The notes: a model not told the origin generated them from the letters alone. A DNA stretch of 49,768 nt from Acidobacteriota bacterium (GCA_022340775.1 JAJDNH010000134.1:1-49768), one strand, 5' to 3'. Numbered from the stretch's first letter, positions 10,048 through 17,794 are shown. Program-made: numbers and translations.

Positions 10048-10917
10048 TCAGGGCGCCGGCTCCTGCCGGTGCGTCGCAGCCTCGTTCCAGAGCTGGCGAA
10101 ACCGCGCGAAATCCTCGTCACCCTCCTTGATCTCCCCGAGCTCGCTCGACAGCTCCAGGGCGTCGTAGACGCAGGCCCAGTTCCCGAGCTCGGCGTGGGC
10201 CAACGCAATCTCGAAGTAGGGGCGGTAGTCGGTGAACCACATGCCATACATTCGAGCGTCCCGCTGTGATATGGGCCGTTGCTCGGTAGCCGCAATCAGG
10301 GAATCGAGAGCGCGCTGGGGGTCGCCCCGACTGACCAGTGCCAGCCCCAGCTCGTAGTGGAAGTACCACGGAGCGTGGTTGTCCTGGATGTCGGAGGGCA
10401 GCCCGCAACGGTGCAGGACCTGGCTGCGCAGGCGCAGGAACTCCGACCTCGGCAGCACCACCGCCCGGCGCTCGAACAGGCGGAACCGATGGTGTGAGTC
10501 TCCCGTTGCAGCCGACGGCGCATCCGCGCGCGCCGTCGGTTCAGCGTTGCGGAGCAGGAGTCGGTAGGCCTGGAGGAGGGGACGGCCCACCTGGCTTTGC
10601 TCGGCGACGCCCGCTTGGTCACACAGGTCGAGCTCGCGCCGGGCGCGTTCGGCGTTTCCCTGCAGGTGAGCGGCCATGGCCATGTACAGGTGGGGCAGGT
10701 AGTCGATGTAGCGGAGGCCGTAGGTGCGGATCCTGAGCCCCGGCCCGGGCCGCTGGCGCAGGGCCTCCGCCAGCTCGGCCACGGCTTGAGCGCCGCGGCC
10801 TCCCTCAACCAGCTCCACACCGCGCTCGTAGTGGCTGTACCACGTCTCACCGGCCTGTGGCGCCGACCCCGGCACCAACGCCAGCGCCAGCAGCAGGACC
10901 CCCACCATGGCTCTCAC
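10048..10917 (-). CDS. Secreted protein with two copies of a YGM/PY repeat unit
   Basis: I cannot assign this 289-residue protein to a named family. A signal peptide covers about residues 1-23. Two roughly 100-residue units follow, about 25-125 and 183-283. Each starts with W-Y-x-H-Y-E-x-G, has a helical A-rich stretch, then R-x-Y-G-[LM]-x-[YF]-x-x-Y-x-P, then an A-[HA]-x-x-G helix. The pattern resembles TPR-like helical hairpins, but the YG and YxP positions are distinctive. The same unit occurs once in the upstream gene. The start is either GTG at 10917 or an ATG nine bases further in; AGAAGAGGTGAG could serve either. It probably works in the periplasm with the neighbouring gene and the receptor-like kinase. 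The linker 126-182 is low in motifs. Confidence 0.7.
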   Translation of the reverse strand: MRAMVGVLLLALALVPGSAPQAGETWYSHYERGVELVEGGRGAQAVAELAEALRQRPGPGLRIRTYGLRYIDYLPHLYMAMAAHLQGNAERARRELDLCDQAGVAEQSQVGRPLLQAYRLLLRNAEPTARADAPSAATGDSHHRFRLFERRAVVLPRSEFLRLRSQVLHRCGLPSDIQDNHAPWYFHYELGLALVSRGDPQRALDSLIAATEQRPISQRDARMYGMWFTDYRPYFEIALAHAELGNWACVYDALELSSELGEIKEGDEDFARFRQLWNEAATHRQEPAP

Positions 10918-10962
10918 CTCTTCTAGCTACTTGGTGATACCAGTATACAGCAACGGTTCCGG

Positions 10963-12153
10963 CTAGCGCGCCTCTGTGAAAAGAGCTGCGATGCGGGGAG
11001 AGAACAATGATGGGTCGAGGCGGAGCCCTGGCCGGATACGCAGGCACAGCTTGGCCTCCGCGAGCGCCGTGTCGTGGAGCGTGCTGTCCTGCTCGCCGCC
11101 TGCAAGGTAGAGGGCATAGGTGGCGACGGCGCGCAGCAGGTGAGACGTGGCCACCGCGCGCTCATCGGAGAACGTGGCTCCCTGAAGAGTTTTCAGGGTG
11201 ATGTCGTACTGGGCGTCGAAGAAGGCTGTGGCGGCCGTTCTCAGCCTCTCCGGCGGCTGCGCCGCTCGCAGCGGGGCGGCCGTCGGCTCGGGCCGCGCCT
11301 GCCTCGTGGGAGACGATGGCGCGGCTGAAGTCGGTAGCGGTGGTCGGGTCGGTTCGGGCGGCAAGGTGGCCCTGGCTGCCTGGCGCTCCGGAGTGGGGCT
11401 CGGCGGCACGGTCAGGGCAGCCTGCCGGTGTCGCTGCTCGAGGTCCTGTCTCAGCCCGTCGTAGGCCGCAGTCGCCTGCTGTGCGAGAGCCGCGGCCGCG
11501 GCCAGCTCGGCTTCGTCGGAGGACCTCTCCCCGGCCTGTAGCTTCGCGCGCGCCTGCTCGAGGATTCCGGCGGCGTCCTCGGCGCGCTTCGATAGGCCCG
11601 GGTTGGCCTTCCACAGGGGTTCGTAGTCGGCCTGTGTGCGCAGCTCGCCGACTCTGGTTGCGGCGGCTTCGGCGGCCTGTAGCCCGGCCTTGGAGTCCTC
11701 TAGCGCGCGGCTGACGTCGGGTCGTTGAGGGACCTTTGTTGTCGGCTTCGGCGTTGGCTCGACGCTGGCCACACGCTCTTGGCACGCGGCCCGGTGGTCT
11801 TTCAGATCGTTGTACTCGGGGAGGTCGGAGATGAATCCCTGGCTCTCTGAGGTTGCCCAGGCTTGCAGGGCACCCGAGCAGTCCCCGAGCTGGAACCGTG
11901 CCAGGCCGAGGTAGTAGTACGGGATGTACGGCTCGAAGTGCATGCCATACAGACGCACCCTCCCTTCATTCGGGTTGCCTGCGACCGCAGCCGACATCAG
12001 TTGCTCGGCGTCGGACCAGCGCTGGGCTCTGATCGCCTCGAGGCCGCGTGAATAGTCGGACTTGTAGTCGGCCCAGGCCGCTTCCGGCGAAAGCTGCATC
12101 ACCACTGCGACGACGAGCGGCACCAGCGCGAGCACGGTTCGTCGTCTCCTCAT
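10963..12153 (-). CDS. Secreted protein with YGM/PY unit, coiled-coil linker and SPRI-type C-terminal helix domain
   Basis: This 396-residue protein has a signal peptide (about 1-28). Residues 30-130 hold one YGM/PY unit (RLYGMHFEPYIPYYYLGLA) shared with the downstream gene. About 145-225 is charged, A- and E-rich and probably coiled coil; about 230-300 is a Pro/Ala-rich linker. Residues about 300-396 form a helical domain ending FSPRIAALFTEAR, preceded by an alternating L-x-x-D pattern. Its ATG is one base after the stop of the kinase gene (TGA-A-ATG) and uses GGGGTGGTGA inside the kinase coding region, so translation is probably coupled. That arrangement argues for a shared process with the kinase, perhaps in the periplasm where the kinase tail is located. 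Function unknown. Confidence 0.72.
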   Translation of the reverse strand: MRRRRTVLALVPLVVAVVMQLSPEAAWADYKSDYSRGLEAIRAQRWSDAEQLMSAAVAGNPNEGRVRLYGMHFEPYIPYYYLGLARFQLGDCSGALQAWATSESQGFISDLPEYNDLKDHRAACQERVASVEPTPKPTTKVPQRPDVSRALEDSKAGLQAAEAAATRVGELRTQADYEPLWKANPGLSKRAEDAAGILEQARAKLQAGERSSDEAELAAAAALAQQATAAYDGLRQDLEQRHRQAALTVPPSPTPERQAARATLPPEPTRPPLPTSAAPSSPTRQARPEPTAAPLRAAQPPERLRTAATAFFDAQYDITLKTLQGATFSDERAVATSHLLRAVATYALYLAGGEQDSTLHDTALAEAKLCLRIRPGLRLDPSLFSPRIAALFTEAR

Positions 12154-12154
12154 T

Positions 12155-15100
12155 TCACCACCCCATCTGCTTGAAGAACGTGTTGACGTCGACCTTGGCG
12201 AGCCTCGCCACTTCGTGCACGGTCTGGCCCTCGGAGAGGGTGACCGTCACCGTGCTCGGCTGCGGTCGATCCGGGAGGGCGAGGGACAGGGTGTAGGTCC
12301 CGGGCGGCAGGGTGAGGACGGCCGGCGTCGTGTCGTCGCTCGGGAGCGGCTGGGCTTGTCCTTGGGCGTCGGTAATGGCGGTGATCTTCGCCCACGGCAC
12401 GGCATCGATGACCAGCGTCGATGTCCCGACAACCGGGGCGGCCCTCTCCCCTCGGCTTTCTGCCGGTCCCTTGCCGGTGCCTCGGAGCAGGACCACGGCG
12501 AGCCCGATAGCGATCACGACAACCGCTGCGGCGATCGGCAGCAGGAGCCGCCTCCCACGCCGCACCGGTGCGGCGCGGGGTGTTGCGACCGCCGCCTTGA
12601 CTTTCTTCTCAAGAGCCTGGAACTCGTCGCCCGGTGCGAGCTGCCGCTTGGCGGCAGCGAGGCGGCGGTCGGCCTTCTTGGCCTTGCCGGCGGCCAGGAG
12701 CTTCTCGACCTCGGCCATCGCCTTGGCCAGCTTCTGGCGCCTTCGCTGCTCCTCGACGTGACGCCGCTGAGCCTCGCGCATCTCACCGAGGAGCCGGGCG
12801 ACCGCCTTGTCGGTCGGAGCGAGGGCGCCAGCCTCCTGGAGGCTCGCTATCGCTTCGGAGAATCGGTGTGCCGCCGCGAGCTCCCGTGCATTCCTGGTCA
12901 GCGTTTCGAGGCGCGCCTGGAGGGCCCGCTGCGTCGCGGCTTCGAGGTCGGCGCGCAGCGCCTTCAAGGCCGAAGTGTCGCCGAGCGCCTGCTCGGCCTT
13001 GGCGAGATCGCTGCTGGCCCGTTCGAGGTCGCCCTGGTCGAGATGCCGGCGAACGCGGGCGCTTGCCTCTGCCACCAGCTGCTCGCGCCGACGCGCTTCC
13101 TCACGCTGCCGAACCGCTCCCTCAGTCTCGTGCCTGAGACTCCGTGCGGCTTCGTTTGACGGGTCGAGCCGTTCGGCCTCGCGAAGATGCCCGAGGGCCT
13201 GGTCCAGCTGGCCTGCGGAGATTCGGCGCCGGGCCTCGTCGAGGAGGGCCTCAACCTTCTTCTGACGCTCGCGACGGGCGTTGAGATCCGCCTCGACCTT
13301 GGCGCGCAGCCGGCCGAGCTCCTTGCTGGCGGCGATTTTGTCGGGAGCGGACTGGATCGCCTGCCACGCATCATCGAGCCTTCCCTGGCCCAGATGAGTC
13401 TCGATCGCCTGCGCCGCCGCGGCAACGGCCTGCTCATGCTCCTGCCGCGCTTCTTCCTCTCGCAGCTTCCTCCGCGCGGCAGCCAGCTGGCGGGCCGTTT
13501 CCTGATCCGACAGGCCCAGCCCGAGTGCCTGTTCCAGCAGGGCGACGGCCTCGCGCAGCCGTCCCGCGCTGAGGAGGTCGGTGGCTTTCTGTCGCATGGC
13601 CTCGACGCGTTGCTTGCGCTCTGCCTCCTCGGCCTTGCCGAGACGGGATCGCAGATCTCGAAGGACCTTCTCGCTGCCGTACTGTCTCTCCGCCTTCTCC
13701 AGCTCCTCTCTGGCCTCCTCCACCGAGTTGGACTTGAGGAGCGCGCCGATCTCCTGTGCCTTCGATGCCAGCTGCCGTTCTCGCTGAAGCTCGACTTCCC
13801 GGGCCCGCGCCGCTGCTTCTAGCTCGCCGCGGAGGGTGTCGAGGACCGAGCTGGAGGGCTCGATCGAGGCCGCGCTGTCGAGGTGTTGCCGCGCCGCCTC
13901 GAGCTCGCCTCGCGCGAGTTGACGCCGCGCCTCGTCGACGAGCGCCTTGACCCTCATCTCTCGACTGTGCCGGGCCGCCACCTCGGCCGCCACCTTCGCA
14001 CTGGCCTCCTGCAACGGCTCGACCTTACCGAAGCGGTCAACCGCTGCATCGAGCTCCCGCCTGGCCCGGTCCAGGTCCCCTGCGGTGAGGGCGGCCGCCA
14101 CCGCGGCAGCGGCCTCGGCAACGGCTGCCTCCCGCTCGGCGGCTACGGAGGCCGCCCCTGCGTCCGCCTCCTCCACGGTGCCGGCGCCCGGAATCGGCGG
14201 CGGCGTTGCCGTCGTGACCATGTCCGGCGGCGGCGTGGGGATAGGGGCGAACTGGCGGTCAAGCTCCTCCTGAGTCTTGCCACGGCGGACGACGGGGAAC
14301 CGGATCGTGGGCGGCGGCTGTAGGGCCAGGGCACGATCGAGATCCTGCTCGGCGATGGGGAAGTCCTCTTGTACGACGGCCAGAGCCTGACGAAAGTCGG
14401 ATGCGCTCTGATAGCGGTCGTCGGCGCTCTTGCACAACGCCTTGAGCACGATCTCCCGCAGCTCCTGCGGCACCCTCCCATCGGGGTCCGTCTCGGCAAA
14501 GCTGCGTGGGGGATGGAACAGGTGTCCCGCGATCAATGCCGACATGCTGGTGCCCGAAATCGGGTGGCGCCCGGTGAGCAGCTCGTACAGCACCACGCCG
14601 AAGGAGTAGAGATCGGAGCGGGCGTCGATCGGAACCCCTTCCTGACGCTGGAAGTGCTCCGGGGACGAGTACCTGAGCTTGCCGACGAACATCCCGGTCG
14701 CGGTCAGGTGGATGTCCGCTTCCAGCGTCTTGGCGATACCCAGGTCGATGAGCTTCACCAGAGGCTCATCGTCTTCACTCCTCGAGAGCATCAAGTTGTC
14801 CGGGGCGATGTCGCGATGGATGACCTTCTTGCGGTGGAGAGAAGCCAGTGCCTTCAGCGACTGCGCGGCCATCTCGAGGGCGAGGCCGGTTGGGGGGGGG
14901 CCGATCTGCTCGAGAATCTGCTCGAAGGTTACGCCCTCGATGAACTCCATCACCATGTACGCGTTGCCGTCGTCGTCAACGGTGCAGTCGTACAGTTGGG
15001 CAACGTTCGGGTGACGCAGCCGGATCGCGGTCTTGGCCTCTCGCAGGAACCTGACTCGCAGCTTCTCGTCGGCGGCGAGCTGCTGACGCATGACCTTGAT

Positions 15101-15220
15101 GACGCGGATCTCTTCGAGGACGCGGTGACGCACCTTGTAGACCGACCCCATCCCCCCCTCGCCCATCTTCTCGAGGATCTCGTACTTCCCTTCGATCTGC
15201 TTCATCAGGGGGATGGCCAC
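12155..15220 (-). CDS. Membrane Ser/Thr protein kinase with TPR/coiled-coil region and PEGA-like periplasmic tail
   Basis: The 1021-residue protein has an N-terminal Hanks-type kinase domain (about 13-285). It shows the Gly loop MGEGGMGSV, Lys42 in IKVM, Glu61, the catalytic loop HRDIAPDN (Asp137, Asn142), DLG (Asp159) in place of DFG and SSPEH (Glu188) in place of APE. The catalytic-loop Lys normally two residues after Asp137 is Ala139. About 360-880 is a long charged A/E/R-rich region of TPR-like and coiled-coil repeats. A transmembrane helix follows at about 891-912, then a 108-residue tail with LPPGTYTLSLALPD, typical of PEGA-type beta domains. The kinase and repeats would be cytoplasmic and the tail periplasmic. 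The GTG start has GAGGGAG upstream; the ATG at residue 6 is an alternative. It heads a run with two secreted repeat proteins. Confidence 0.92.
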   Translation of the reverse strand: MAIPLMKQIEGKYEILEKMGEGGMGSVYKVRHRVLEEIRVIKVMRQQLAADEKLRVRFLREAKTAIRLRHPNVAQLYDCTVDDDGNAYMVMEFIEGVTFEQILEQIGPPPTGLALEMAAQSLKALASLHRKKVIHRDIAPDNLMLSRSEDDEPLVKLIDLGIAKTLEADIHLTATGMFVGKLRYSSPEHFQRQEGVPIDARSDLYSFGVVLYELLTGRHPISGTSMSALIAGHLFHPPRSFAETDPDGRVPQELREIVLKALCKSADDRYQSASDFRQALAVVQEDFPIAEQDLDRALALQPPPTIRFPVVRRGKTQEELDRQFAPIPTPPPDMVTTATPPPIPGAGTVEEADAGAASVAAEREAAVAEAAAAVAAALTAGDLDRARRELDAAVDRFGKVEPLQEASAKVAAEVAARHSREMRVKALVDEARRQLARGELEAARQHLDSAASIEPSSSVLDTLRGELEAAARAREVELQRERQLASKAQEIGALLKSNSVEEAREELEKAERQYGSEKVLRDLRSRLGKAEEAERKQRVEAMRQKATDLLSAGRLREAVALLEQALGLGLSDQETARQLAAARRKLREEEARQEHEQAVAAAAQAIETHLGQGRLDDAWQAIQSAPDKIAASKELGRLRAKVEADLNARRERQKKVEALLDEARRRISAGQLDQALGHLREAERLDPSNEAARSLRHETEGAVRQREEARRREQLVAEASARVRRHLDQGDLERASSDLAKAEQALGDTSALKALRADLEAATQRALQARLETLTRNARELAAAHRFSEAIASLQEAGALAPTDKAVARLLGEMREAQRRHVEEQRRRQKLAKAMAEVEKLLAAGKAKKADRRLAAAKRQLAPGDEFQALEKKVKAAVATPRAAPVRRGRRLLLPIAAAVVVIAIGLAVVLLRGTGKGPAESRGERAAPVVGTSTLVIDAVPWAKITAITDAQGQAQPLPSDDTTPAVLTLPPGTYTLSLALPDRPQPSTVTVTLSEGQTVHEVARLAKVDVNTFFKQMGW

Positions 15221-15456
15221 GCGCGCTCCCTCGATCCTTTTCAGCCCCGGCGTCTGGCTGGGGCCAGGGCGCGAAAAACCCGTCGGTGGCCGAGCAGACT
15301 CTTAGCGGCCACCACCGCCAAGGCCGAGGATCCCGGCACCGGTGTCGGGCCTCCGGATCTTGTCATTCCGTGCGCCGTCATCGCGGCATCCTTGTCACGT
15401 CGCCCCATGTTGCTGAGGGCTGATTGAGCCAGTCCATGATAGCAGGGGTTATCAGT

Positions 15457-15486
15457 TTGACACCCGACCGGTACGGCGGCTAGAGT
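15457..15486 (+). promoter_or_regulatory. Sigma-70-like promoter upstream of the small 15506 gene
   Basis: TTGACA at 15457-15462 and TAGAGT at 15481-15486 are separated by 18 bases, about 20 bases before the ATG at 15506. The rest of the 285-base divergent gap (15221-15505) shows no gene or other recognisable element. The -35 matches the consensus perfectly; the short leader leaves just enough room for the AGAGGTG ribosome site. Confidence 0.5.
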
Positions 15487-15505
15487 CCTCCGCAGAGGTG
15501 CCGAC

Positions 15506-15721
15506 ATGGAGATTCCCGGTAAGGTGTCGTTGTACTGCCCGCTCGTGGACGCCAAGGGGACGCCGGCTGTCCTGGTTGCCATCTCGACGGACGGCTACTA
15601 CCACCTGCACGTCAGCGTGAAGGGGCAGAAGCACGCGATGTTCGTGCCCATCGAGAGTGCGGCGCTGCTGTTCTCGGATCCCGAGCCGGAAGCGGAGCCC
15701 GGCATGGAGCTGGAGCGGTAG
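15506..15721 (+). CDS. Small beta-rich protein of unknown function
   Basis: This 71-residue protein is not one I recognise. It begins with an ATG preceded by AGAGGTG and a plausible promoter. The first about 55 residues alternate hydrophobic and polar positions (VSLYCPLV, VLVAIS, YYHLHVSV, MFVPIESAAL), suggesting a small beta sandwich or barrel, and the tail is acidic and Pro-rich (PEPEAEP). There is no signal peptide or membrane segment. The 100-base gap before the next gene leaves cotranscription with the PAS/Fis regulator possible. Coding status rests on start context and residue composition. Confidence 0.55.
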   Translation: MEIPGKVSLYCPLVDAKGTPAVLVAISTDGYYHLHVSVKGQKHAMFVPIESAALLFSDPEPEAEPGMELER

Positions 15722-15821
15722 GAACCCAGCTCCCGGACCATCACGGCCGGCCAGCGGCCGCGAGGGGCTGGCACCCCGTTTCCTCCGGAATGGTCGCCTC
15801 GAAGGGGCTGTTCCCTTGGGC

Positions 15822-16958
15822 GTGAAGGTCGAAAAGCAGCTGCGAATGAGTTTGGCAGCGACATGGCCGCAGGTCGTTGAACGCCTAGAGGCTGCCGCCA
15901 TCGTCATGGATGCTGATCGCAACCTCGTCTACGTCAGCCCGCAGGCTCGCCGTCTGCTCGGCTACGGTCCGGACGATCGCATCGACGGGCGGTGCCGGCT
16001 GACGACCCGAGGTGCCGACTGCGAGGGCGCCTGTCCGCTGACCGTTGCCCTCGAGGAGGGTGCCGAGCTGGTGGAACGGTTTCCGGCCATCTATCGGCGC
16101 AAGGACGGAGGGGCGGTCGAGCTGGAGGTGTCGGTCATTCCGCTGGCCGGGGAAGACGGCGCTTTTGCGGGCGCGATCGAGCTCCTCCGCCCTCGATCCG
16201 TTGATCTCGGGTTCTACCTGGCCGGCAGCAGCGCGGTCGTGAGCGAGCTGCGTCGCAGAGTGTGGGATTTGGCGCGGCGGTCCGACGGTGTGGTCGTGGT
16301 CGGCGAGCAGCTGGCGCGGATGGACGTTGCGAAGGGAATTCACCGGGCATCCGGCCTTGCCGAGGAGCTCTTCCGGCTGGGCGGAAGCGTCGCTCCGGAA
16401 GACCTCGGTTGGCCTCCGGGCACGGTCTACGTTGACAGCCCCCAGGGGGACTCCGTGTGGCGGCAGCCGCGGGTGGGTGAGTGGCGGGTCGTTGTAGGGC
16501 TTCCCTCCCGAGAGAATCCCGCGCCGTTCGTTGATGCCGGCTTCGAGGCCATGGTTCTGCCGCCGCTGGAGGACCGCCGCGAGGATCTTCCCCTGATGCT
16601 GGCGGCCTGGATCGAATCCCTGCGGCCAGGGCTCCGCGCCTCGCCCGCAGGGCTCGGACGGCTGGGCAGAATGGCGCTCGACGTCGGCCTGGGCGGAGTA
16701 CAGCAGGTACTCCCCACCGCCGTCGCCGGTGCGAGTGGCGAGCTGACCGAGGGCTGTCTGCCGGTCAACGGCTACGGTATCCACATGGTAGACGACGCCC
16801 TGCGGAGCGACGATCCGCTCGCCGCCGTCGAACGCTGTGTGCTTCTCGAGACCCTGGAACGTTGCGGCTGGCGAATGCAGGAGGCGGCGGATCGCCTTGG
16901 CATCTCGCGGGTGACGCTGTGGCGCAAGCTGCGCGACCACGGCATCGAACGCACCTGA
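15822..16958 (+). CDS. PAS-Fis regulator with a degenerate sigma-54 AAA+ domain
   Basis: From the GTG at 15822 the protein has 378 residues; an ATG at 15846 is an equally plausible start, and neither has a strong ribosome site. Residues about 15-125 are a PAS domain. Residues 337-376 are a Fis-type helix-turn-helix (EAADRLGISRVTLWRKL), as in NtrC-class enhancer-binding proteins. The part between (about 132-300) lines up with a sigma-54 AAA+ domain but is stripped of its working parts. The Walker A region reads VVVVGEQLARMDVAKGIH where GESGTGKE would be expected, Walker B reads GTVYVDSPQG with the catalytic Glu lost, and no GAFTGA loop or arginine-finger block is visible. LPPLEDRREDLPL keeps the family signature. 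It therefore probably binds DNA and senses a signal without remodelling sigma-54. Target genes are unknown. Confidence 0.8.
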   Translation: MKVEKQLRMSLAATWPQVVERLEAAAIVMDADRNLVYVSPQARRLLGYGPDDRIDGRCRLTTRGADCEGACPLTVALEEGAELVERFPAIYRRKDGGAVELEVSVIPLAGEDGAFAGAIELLRPRSVDLGFYLAGSSAVVSELRRRVWDLARRSDGVVVVGEQLARMDVAKGIHRASGLAEELFRLGGSVAPEDLGWPPGTVYVDSPQGDSVWRQPRVGEWRVVVGLPSRENPAPFVDAGFEAMVLPPLEDRREDLPLMLAAWIESLRPGLRASPAGLGRLGRMALDVGLGGVQQVLPTAVAGASGELTEGCLPVNGYGIHMVDDALRSDDPLAAVERCVLLETLERCGWRMQEAADRLGISRVTLWRKLRDHGIERT

Positions 16959-16975
16959 CCAGGTCCATATGTTGG

Positions 16976-17098
16976 AACCTCTCGAGACTCCGAACCACCA
17001 GTATCGGTCTGTCGCGGATTCGGGTTTTCGGCAGGGCCGCAGCAGCCGACAGAGGTCTCGCCGGTGTTGCGGCGATCACTCATGAGTAGTCCGGCCTG
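16976..17098 (+). repeat. Intergenic palindromic element, partial copy E (right end only)
   Basis: This segment matches the right third of the full copy at 17451-17794. It starts with CCTCTCGAGACTCCGAAC (full copy: CCTCCCGAGACTCTGAAC), shares GGTCTGTCGCG in the middle, and ends with TCTCGCCGGTGTTGC followed by CGATCACTCATGAGTAG (full copy: CGATCGCTCATGAATCA). The tip, read inward on the minus strand, is CAGGCCGG rather than TAGCCCGC. The left half is missing. It lies between the PAS/Fis gene and the 98-residue gene, which is therefore flanked by two copies. Confidence 0.7.
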
Positions 17099-17156
17099 TC
17101 TCTCCGGCCGCAGGTCTCTCCTGGTACCCTGGAGTACGAGCAACGGAGGTGACCCG

Positions 17157-17453
17157 ATGAGTGCTGCGGGAGCGGGCGGAGCGGCTGCCGGTGCTGGCGC
17201 GGCTGCCGCGATTGCACAGGCGATCAAGGCGTCAGGAGTGCTGGTGCGGCTGGAACCGGACGAGTTCCTCAAGATCGTCTATCGGGTCGAGGCGCCGCTC
17301 GTGGTCTGTGCCGAGACATCGTTCTTCGGCAGGACGTTCCAGTACCTGGTGAGCTACAAGGGACTGGCCTTTTTCGCGAAGTCGAAGGAGGCTCTGGACC
17401 TGGGCGGCACCGTCGAGGTCGTCACGGCCCGCAAGATCTGGATACCAGGTTAG
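17157..17453 (+). CDS. Small protein with Gly/Ala-rich N-terminus, unknown function
   Basis: This 98-residue protein starts at the ATG preceded by CGGAGGTG (GGAGG 7 bases upstream). Residues 3-26 are almost entirely Gly and Ala with a weakly hydrophobic character (AAGAGAAAAIAQAIKASG), perhaps a membrane-associating helix. The remainder is a compact beta-rich sequence (VRLEPDEFLKIV, LVVCAETSFFGRTFQYLVSY, VEVVTARKIWIPG). I do not recognise the family. Its TAG stop codon is the first three bases of a terminal inverted repeat of the intergenic element, and a partial copy of the same element lies just upstream. No obvious operon partner. Confidence 0.6.
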   Translation: MSAAGAGGAAAGAGAAAAIAQAIKASGVLVRLEPDEFLKIVYRVEAPLVVCAETSFFGRTFQYLVSYKGLAFFAKSKEALDLGGTVEVVTARKIWIPG

Positions 17454-17794
17454 CCCACATCATTCCCTCGCAATCTACTGCGACCGCCTTGGAGGTCCGG
17501 GCGGAGAGATTCGTTCGGCTGCAATACGCGATACGGGGCCATCTGCGCGTTTTTCGCTTCTCGCACGTCTCCAACGTACCTGCAGGTACGCCTGCGACGT
17601 GCTCCGGCGCGAGAAAACACACATCTGACATCCGTCTCGCGAATCTCGCCGCGAACGGACTCTCCGCCCAGACCTCCCGAGACTCTGAACAACGACTATT
17701 GGTCTGTCGCGACGTCGTGGTCTGCACCCAGGCACCTGCCGCTGCCAGACGTCTCGCCAGTCTCGCTACGATCGCTCATGAATCAGGCGGGCTA
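17451..17794. repeat. Intergenic palindromic element, full-length copy A (TIR-bearing)
   Basis: This is the most complete copy. Its ends are imperfect inverted repeats of about 35 bp: left TAGCCCACATCATTC, then TCGCAATCTACTGCGAC; right, read inward on the minus strand, TAGCCCGCCTGATTC, then GCGATCGTAGCGAGAC. Inside, GGAGGTCCGGGCGGAGAG (about 17491-17508) is repeated in inverse form at about 17661-17677 with one difference, and sequence similarity continues to a central perfect palindrome. A roughly 80-base segment (17690-17770) is present only on the right side. Both tips supply TAG stop codons: the left for the plus-strand 98-residue gene, the right for the minus-strand DUF3047 gene. No transposase is encoded. 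It could act as a bidirectional transcript end. Confidence 0.85.
17575..17590. repeat. Central perfect 16-bp palindrome of element copy A
   Basis: CGTACCTGCAGGTACG is self-complementary over all 16 bases and sits at the centre of the larger inverted repeat. The corresponding site at 35322-35338 is CATACCT-TCC-AGGTATG, where both members of one base pair have changed together. In the copy at 47602 one arm has a single mismatch. Confidence 0.85.
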
